The notes under the pieces are model-generated. The model was not told the DNA's origin, did no database searches, and worked only from the letters and a program-made list of their open reading frames with translations. From Fragilariopsis cylindrus CCMP1102 (taxonomy: Eukaryota > Bacillariophyta > Bacillariophyceae > Bacillariales > Bacillariaceae): 64,000 nt of DNA. The stretch covers positions 1 to 64,000 of the forward strand of contig FMBT01000319.1 of assembly GCA_900095095.1 (NCBI GenBank), read 5' to 3'. Within the stretch, counting starts at the first letter, position 1; each line of letters opens with the position of its first letter. The translations under genes were made by a program, and so were the position numbers. This document shows, one piece after another, positions 57,976 to 64,000 of this stretch.

Positions 57976-59811
57976 GTAAAGTGGAAACATTTGCGGTCAA
58001 AAATTGAGATTAATGATTATTAGTTTTCGATCAACCCCCACGCTGTTAACAGTGCCAGAAGGCCCATATAAAACAAGATGTGTTGAGAAAGATGTGTCTC
58101 TCTCTGATATTTAAAGTAGTAGTAGTGGAACCATACCATGTTAATTTTCCAAATCAAAGAGTAGAACAAGTAATAATCCTGTGGCTACTAGTACAGTAGT
58201 AGCCAAAGCAAATCTATCAATGCGTCGGAGCCTAGAATTGAGTCAACACCTGGTATCAAACTCACATCCTCTACCTTCGACTAATTTTACAATGAAGTTT
58301 GCTGTGGCAGAACCAATTATAGGTTGTTCCTACAGATTACAGCATACAGATATCTTTGAATGCACACCACTCTTGTAATAATTTGACCTATACTGATGGA
58401 GATTCAATTACACATTCCCCATTGTCATATTTTGATGGAATGGTTTCTGTTATTATTACACATAAAGAGAAAGAATTTTCAACAATCTTCCCTGTCATAA
58501 GTACCATATGCAGTAACTAATTGCCCCTAGCTCAGGTGGAACCTCACCCAATATCAATGCACCTCTCTCCTAAATTGTTACTGCTAAATATATAACGTAT
58601 TATATTATTTGATAGCTGCCAGGTTGAAATACAGTAGAGAGGAATTAAATTGTATCTCTAAATAATGAAAGATTTGTGCAGTTTCATGTGTCCGTATGAG
58701 AATCTTGCTACAGAGGTATGTTTGATAACATTATGTTGTATCAGTCAAGGCCAAATTTTGATACATCATGTAGGAGGTGCAAAAAAGAGAGAAGAAACAT
58801 AAAAATGAAATAGAGATCAGCAGAAGAGAAAAGAGAAACAGTCCTACCTGTTACTGTTGTTGATATTTTTACTCTTGGTCTATTAGAAGGAGTTCCATTC
58901 AGAATGACATATATTTTTATCTTGTTATCTCTAAAGTTACAGGTTCACACCAGTAGTACACAATATAAACAAAAATTGCAACCAACAATGGATCTGTTTG
59001 TCCAGGAATAATAGGGCAATTTTCAGCTACATCTTTTTGGTTCCTGATTGGGACAATTTCTGTGGGTAGAATGCGACAGGGTCTAGTCCTAACTGAGAAT
59101 TTTCATAACCTAAGGGATTAGACGACGCGAAGAGCATTTTTTTTAGTGAAGTTTGGAAAATCTGATAGACATGAGTTATTTTCGAAGTGACAATAATGTT
59201 GATGATGAGGAGGAGGATGATGATGGTAATAATAAATATCCATTATTCTACTTCATCAAGTTTAATAAGAGTTACCCATGCTTGTGATCTAGTTCAATTT
59301 CTATTGACTTTTATTCATCTTTTATTTGCTATACCTTGATGGGGTGGAGAATTATTTAAAAAATTGAACTATTTTCAAGGAATAAGTAAGTTGATAGACA
59401 AGGTACAGCTGCTTCTGATGCTGATAAAAGAGATGATTTCTTCACTCCAATTCACAGTTCCCAGAATCATATACACACCATGTGCTTTTTGGATCAAAAA
59501 ATACATCAAAAAATGTGCTTTAGCAGCAAGGGATATGGTAGACCCCTTATCTCCTCCTAACAGGCTTCTCCTACCAACCACCAATTCCACAATCCATGAA
59601 CTGATAAAGATACTCAATGCTAGGATTTTGCAAGCACTGCAGCTGTACCAAGGAGTGAAATCTTTCCAGCACAATGATGTTTCATTTTGTGTAGGTATAC
59701 TAGTATAACCTAGGGATAATTAATTCAACATCATGTAGAGCCAAGAATTACTACGGTATGTTGAGCAGAACGGTTTATATAAGCCCACCAACATCATCAT
59801 GAATTCCTTAC

Positions 59812-60120
59812 TGGAGACTGCAGAGAAAAGATAATCGCCGGCCAACCTCGGGTGCTGAATCGGACGCGAAAAGTGCGTGATAGGGTCAGAAAATTTGGGT
59901 TGGTGGTGGGGTATAGGGTGGTCAAGACGATTAGGGGTATCACCAATTCAAAATCTCCGGTTAGGGTAGATCGACTCCAGAAATTGAGGGTGTTGGATTT
60001 TTTTTTTGTCTTTTTTTGTTTTTGTTTGTTTTTGTTTTAGCTTATATAATACTGTTTTTTGATGACGTTTTGCGCGTGCAAATGCCTGCTTGTGTTTATC
60101 TTTTCTTTGTAATACCTTGT
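59812..60120. repeat. Right arm of the ~310-bp inverted repeat
   Basis: Runs from CTGGAGACTGCAG to AATACCTTGT, the reverse complement of the left arm. It includes a poly-T/GTTTTT stretch near 60,000-60,040. Confidence 0.85.
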
Positions 60121-60290
60121 AAAAATGCGGGTACCCCTACCCGCTTTGTATACCTGCTTCGTAAAAAAGCAGGTACCCCTTATCACGTAAAAACACGCTA
60201 TAAAATTATTTCCATACCCTCTTTGCTAAAAAGCGGGTAGGGGTATCTGCTTTGGATACCCGCTTTGAGCGTGTATTCAAAATCACGCTT
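60121..60290. repeat. GC-box palindromic array (right)
   Basis: Words of type GCGGGTA, TACCCGC and AGCAGGTACCCC. Its reverse complement aligns with 57826-57975. Here it lies outside the arm, whereas on the left it lies inside. Confidence 0.7.
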
Positions 60291-60631
60291 TAAAAAAATC
60301 TGAATATTTAGTTTCTAGAAAACCCCCAAAAATTATTACAATTTGTGATTCAGATTTTTAGTAATTTCAATCCCGCAAGACAAAATTTATACCGCTTTAC
60401 TAAAAATCGCGCGCACATCGGTCAAATACAAATTTACCCTCACGGCACCGCATATAACACACGATATGAATATTAGTAGGAAAGTAGTACAAGCACTTAA
60501 GAAATCGAATGAATAATCTAATAACTCTCCTCCTTACGACAATCACACTTTCAATTTAATCCTCTTTTCGTGTTTTAGGACCCCTACTATAAATACGACG
60601 AGCATAGCTTCTAACCCAACAACATACAATC

Positions 60632-61030
60632 ATGTGGATCCCTAAAGAAAACCGAATCGCAGTCTACTCTTACCTCTTCCAAGAGGGTGTTTGTGTTGTG
60701 AAGAAGGACACGAAGTCGGACAAGCATCCCGATATTGAAGGTCCTTCTAACTTGGAAGTTCTTATGTTGATGAAGTCTCTTGCATCAAAAGAATATATCC
60801 GCGTTACATTTTCATGGCAATACAATTACTGCTATTTGACTGATGAGGGTATCGAGTACTTGCGTACCTACCTTGCTCTCCCAGCAGAGATTGTCCCTGC
60901 CACGCACAAGCAAACAAACAAGCGCCCAGAAGGTCGTGATCGAGAGGAAGACAAATTTGCTGATGGTGGAAGACCAGCATTCCGTGATAGCCGTGCTGGT
61001 GGAGGCTTCGGTCGTGGCGGCGGTGTATAA
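60632..61030 (+). CDS. RPS10: 40S ribosomal protein eS10
   Basis: Small-subunit ribosomal protein of the cytosolic ribosome. Single exon of 132 aa. The N-terminal winged-helix domain starts with the family motif MWIPKENRIAVYSYLFQEGV. The middle has DIEGPSNLEVLMLMKSLASK and FSWQYNYCYLTDEGIEYLR, and the family's LPAEIVPAT motif follows. A charged, Arg/Gly-rich tail ends GGGFGRGGGV. Length and start fit the family. It is convergent with the PP2A B'' gene. Confidence 0.97.
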   Translation: MWIPKENRIAVYSYLFQEGVCVVKKDTKSDKHPDIEGPSNLEVLMLMKSLASKEYIRVTFSWQYNYCYLTDEGIEYLRTYLALPAEIVPATHKQTNKRPEGRDREEDKFADGGRPAFRDSRAGGGFGRGGGV

Positions 61031-61742
61031 AATGTTAGTCCAGTAGAATAAGCGTTTTACACAACACAAACGGATTCTGCTGTATGCCGTCATGTTGGCG
61101 TGTGCAATGATTTCCGGTAGATATCTATTTAATAGTACAAGTAAAATAGTATTTTTAATTTCTATGAACTTCCGTATTAAAATTCAGAAATAATATTACA
61201 TATAGCTTTGTTTCTTAAGTCTGAAATTCAAAACTATCGACTGTACCATTCTACCAAGAAAAACAATAATTATTATTGATACTGCATACATAACTAATCA
61301 TGACGTTGGTGCAACCGCATTCAAACAAAACTCACTTGATGCTATAATTGTACCCCAGAAACTCTGTTTAAACATTACCTCTCCTCACCCATCTTGTTCT
61401 GGACGGCATAATGATTCATTCAATTATAGGAGTATATTGATCTTCCCACAAGATATTCTGTGATTCATTGTATCAGGGCCAGTCTATTCAATTCTACATC
61501 ATCAATCATGGACACGTCATTGTGAGCCTCCCATAGTCTAAAATTAGGTTCATTTGATTCGGCGTATCAAGATGATATATGAATTGATCCGATTTACTTA
61601 CTCAATACAAAAATGAAAATAAACATACGTAGTAGTTGATATAATAACTTCTTCATAAGATTAGTGCCTTCAGAAACTTCCACCTGATTTCTCAAGTTTC
61701 TCCCGTTGGCCGATATGTGATTAAACAAAATTGTCTAAAATA
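61031..61742. other. Convergent intergenic
   Basis: 3' flanks of eS10 (+) and PP2A B'' (-). AT-rich; no gene or notable repeat is seen. Confidence 0.45.
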
Positions 61743-63720
61743 TTAAAATGGTGCTTCGGATGAAACCGCTCCGTTGAATTCAGGTTCCTCTTCCTCGTCT
61801 TCGTCTACTGTGACCCAGTCAATTTCCATTGCCTCTTCTTCTCTTGCCTCTTCTTCCATAGCTAGTCTGTTGTAATCGATACACGCAAATCTGTCCCAAT
61901 CCGTCTCAAATTCATCTTCACGTTTTTGCCTTTCAACAAATGGATCGCGTTGTTCAAACAGCAAGTACTTGTTGAGATTGAATAGAGCATCAAATAAGGC
62001 GCCAGAAACCTGCGAGCATTCTGGCTGCATAAAATCTTCAACGACAAGGTGGTCTGGGTTCGTAGGCTTAATCATATCCATCATCTGACACAGCATGTCC
62101 TCGAATGGAACAATTTCGTGTCCCATACACTGCATTCGATGTAATTGAACAGCATAGAATGATCTCATTTCCATGTTGTTTAGTCTTCCGTCCCCGTCAA
62201 CATCTACGCAGTTAAACCAATAACGAACTGAGACTTCATTCGATTTATCTTCCTCTATAATTCGAAATTGATCACGACAAGCATAAAAGTATTATGTGAG
62301 AAAAGTGTTAAAGCGCACCATTTTAATATCATCCATAGATAATTACAACTCTAGTGCATTCTTACCAGATAACATAAAATATATGAAGTCCTCGTATGAT
62401 AGATGTTCCCTGTCGACCTTATCGTGCTCAAATGGTCTTGGTGCAGAATCGAATATTCGATCCACGATCATATGAGATAAGGAATGATCTCCGTACTTGA
62501 GCAAGTCTTCTCGTGTAATCCTGTAGTCCCTATCATGATCGAGTTCCCAGAAACGGCAATATAGAACGTAAAAATGTTCATAACTGAAATATCTTGTCAC
62601 CTTGTTAATATCTTCTTCTTCGTCCACTAGCGAAAATGACTCTAGGAGATCAGATCGTCGAACCTGTCGAGAAGTGATTCGTCCCGAATGGCATTTGTTT
62701 ACAGAATAAAATATACGGGTGATAACAGTGACAGCATACTTCTCCTGGAATTCGGCATGATTTGCTAAAAATTCTAGACCCTGGAAATGAAGAGTACATA
62801 TTGAAAACAACGGAAAAGAGAGAATTAGAACTAGCATCATAACATCTTTTCGCTCTCTAACTTCGTCGTGAACCTACCGGATGGTCGTTAAGCAACGCTT
62901 TAATGTATGGAAGAAAGTCATCTCTAAGAATACAATCTTCATCTGGTTGTTTAACAAGACGAAAGAAGCGCTCTGGTGGATCGAAAGGTTCCATTTCCTT
63001 TTTCCAGTACCATTCTAGAGCAGGTAAAGTTACCGCCGATAATGCGTCGTGCTGAGGGTTATCCATATTCCACAAATGCATGATACGCTGATATAGAGGA
63101 CCATTAAAAAAGGAAGGGAAGTGACATATCTCCTTTGTGATCCTGACAAAAACTTCAAGTGGAAGAGTAACATTACTATCAGTGGTCAACGCGTCATTGC
63201 CCGAATCGTCTTGAGGAAGAATCTGAACTTCTTGTAGCAACTTTAATATTTGATCACGAACACAAACCATGTTCGCAGTTTCTAAAGAAGATGATTTCTC
63301 GTCGGCGCTACCCACCATCCCACTTGGTATGCTGCTGTTCTCATCTGGAGTTCTATTTTTTCTACCCTCGTCTTCCGATGAATGATTGATTGGAAGCGGG
63401 TCCCATGTTTCGAATTGTCTAGGAAGCTTTCGTCGTCGCTGAACTGTTACTCCGTTGGATGTTCTCAAAGGATAAAAGGGAGGAATTGGTTGCTTCCCAG
63501 TTGCTAATGCTGCTTCAGACTTAACGGGGTAGTTGGGTGGTACAAATTTATTGGGAGAGTTATCTGTGCCTGCTTGATCTGTTGTCATTTTTCCTTCCTC
63601 ATCATATTTTTCTACGAGTTTAAGTACGTTCTCGTACACATCGTCGCTTCCCAACCAAGATACCAGTAGTTCATTTAATTTTACCGTACTGATTACACAT
63701 CGAGATGGGATTGATGACAT
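61743..63720 (-). CDS. Protein phosphatase 2A regulatory subunit B'' (PPP2R3-like, EF-hand)
   Basis: B'' subunits direct the PP2A core to substrates and bind calcium. Three exons on the minus strand: 63720-62878, 62780-62366 and 62254-61743, with donors GTAGGT and GTAAGA, giving 589 aa. The N-terminus has LNELLVSWLGSDD like plant and animal B'' proteins. The conserved core runs from VFVRITKEICHFPSFFNGPL through EWYWKKEMEPFDPPERFFRL, GLEFLANHAEFQEKY and YFSYEHFYVLYCRFWELD. EF-hand-like loops are DHDRDYRITREDL (near 360) and DVDGDGRLNNMEM (near 440); the second keeps the D-D-D pattern for calcium, the first lacks a perfect loop. The C-terminal 60 aa are strongly acidic. The first ATG is used; intron phases are consistent. 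Confidence 0.9.
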
Positions 63721-64000
63721 GATGGAAATCTTTGCGCTGGTATGTAGGAATTTCGAAGTTAGAATGAGGAGAATACTTGCGACCTCAATTTTTTTTCTGG
63801 TAGTATTAACTAGATCGATAGTCGACGTCGAGTAGCGATGAGAAAGATGATTGGACTACAATACGTTTAATGTCTTGCCTATCTTTTTTAGAGAGGATGC
63901 AACCAGTTACACTTATAAAAATACGTATTTCTGTACAATTTCTTGCCTATCTGTGTCGATGTTGTGCTTTCGCCAAGACTCAAAATTGAGCGAAAAATCG

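Larger units (their letters stand above)
57206..60631. other. Intergenic between the copia element and eS10
   Basis: No supported gene. The first few hundred bases are probably the original promoter of the WD40 gene, now separated from it by the copia element. The rest is dominated by the inverted-repeat structure at 57,462-60,290. Bases 60,300-60,631 are the eS10 promoter and 5' UTR. Confidence 0.45.

Noticed and set aside
58181-59708. ORFs between the inverted-repeat arms (58181-58378, 59364-59708) as possible transposase
   Set aside because: No catalytic motifs or similarity to any transposase I can recognise; the intervals between are closed in all frames.
1-64000. tRNA, rRNA and CRISPR features
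   Set aside because: Scanning for T-loop-type GGTTCGAATCC words and regularly spaced repeats gave nothing convincing; CRISPR is not expected in a eukaryotic nuclear genome.

Overview
The window looks like nuclear DNA of a diatom (stramenopile). The evidence is: short GT-AG introns with GTAAGT/GTACGT donors; a large diatom-type Ty1/copia retrotransposon; a protein with the DVLCGRGGG / GGRFLKKD domain (DUF6824-like) that is abundant in diatoms; and several proteins whose N-termini look like the bipartite plastid presequences of complex plastids (a signal peptide followed by F at the predicted cleavage point). Base composition is AT-rich. The genus cannot be fixed from sequence alone.

Layout. 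0.2-1.4 kb is a foldback repeat cluster. 1.9-2.6 kb (-) is V-ATPase subunit c. 5.0-12.4 kb (-) is a six-exon gene for a very large ORC1 (about 2273 aa) with an AAA+ domain and six BAH-like modules. 13.2-15.8 kb (-) is a His/Pro/Ser-rich protein with a DUF6824-like domain. 15.8-19.5 kb is gene-poor with minisatellites. 19.5-20.5 kb (-) is a putative plastid protein, divergent from IWS1/Spn1 (21.1-22.8 kb, +). 23.2-24.0 kb (-) is the second V-ATPase proteolipid (c''), divergent from a HOOK-domain coiled-coil protein (24.7-26.7 kb, +). 26.7-33.5 kb has no gene I can defend.

33.6-40.3 kb holds three neighbouring genes with candidate plastid presequences: CcdA (+), an S9 acylaminoacyl-peptidase-like enzyme (+) and an STI1-repeat protein (-). 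Then come a Nudix hydrolase (40.7-41.4 kb, +), an MBD/TAM-like protein (41.8-42.8 kb, -), nested inverted repeats (43.0-43.9 kb), a two-TM protein of unknown function (45.0-45.9 kb, +) and a DCAF7/WDR68/TTG1-type WD40 protein (46.5-47.8 kb, -). A complete 9.4-kb copia element (47,780-57,200; 813-bp LTRs that match by eye; 5-bp target duplication ATCTA) sits 5 bp upstream of the WD40 start codon. After it lie a rearranged inverted-repeat region (57.5-60.3 kb), ribosomal protein eS10 (60.6-61.0 kb, +) and a PP2A B''-type regulatory subunit (61.7-63.7 kb, -).

The host genes are mostly housekeeping functions and do not form one pathway. The main points of interest are the multi-BAH ORC1, the insertion at the WD40 start codon, and four coding regions that each appear to lack exactly one base, three of them clearly at short homopolymers. 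The last point suggests either draft-assembly error or real frameshifts.
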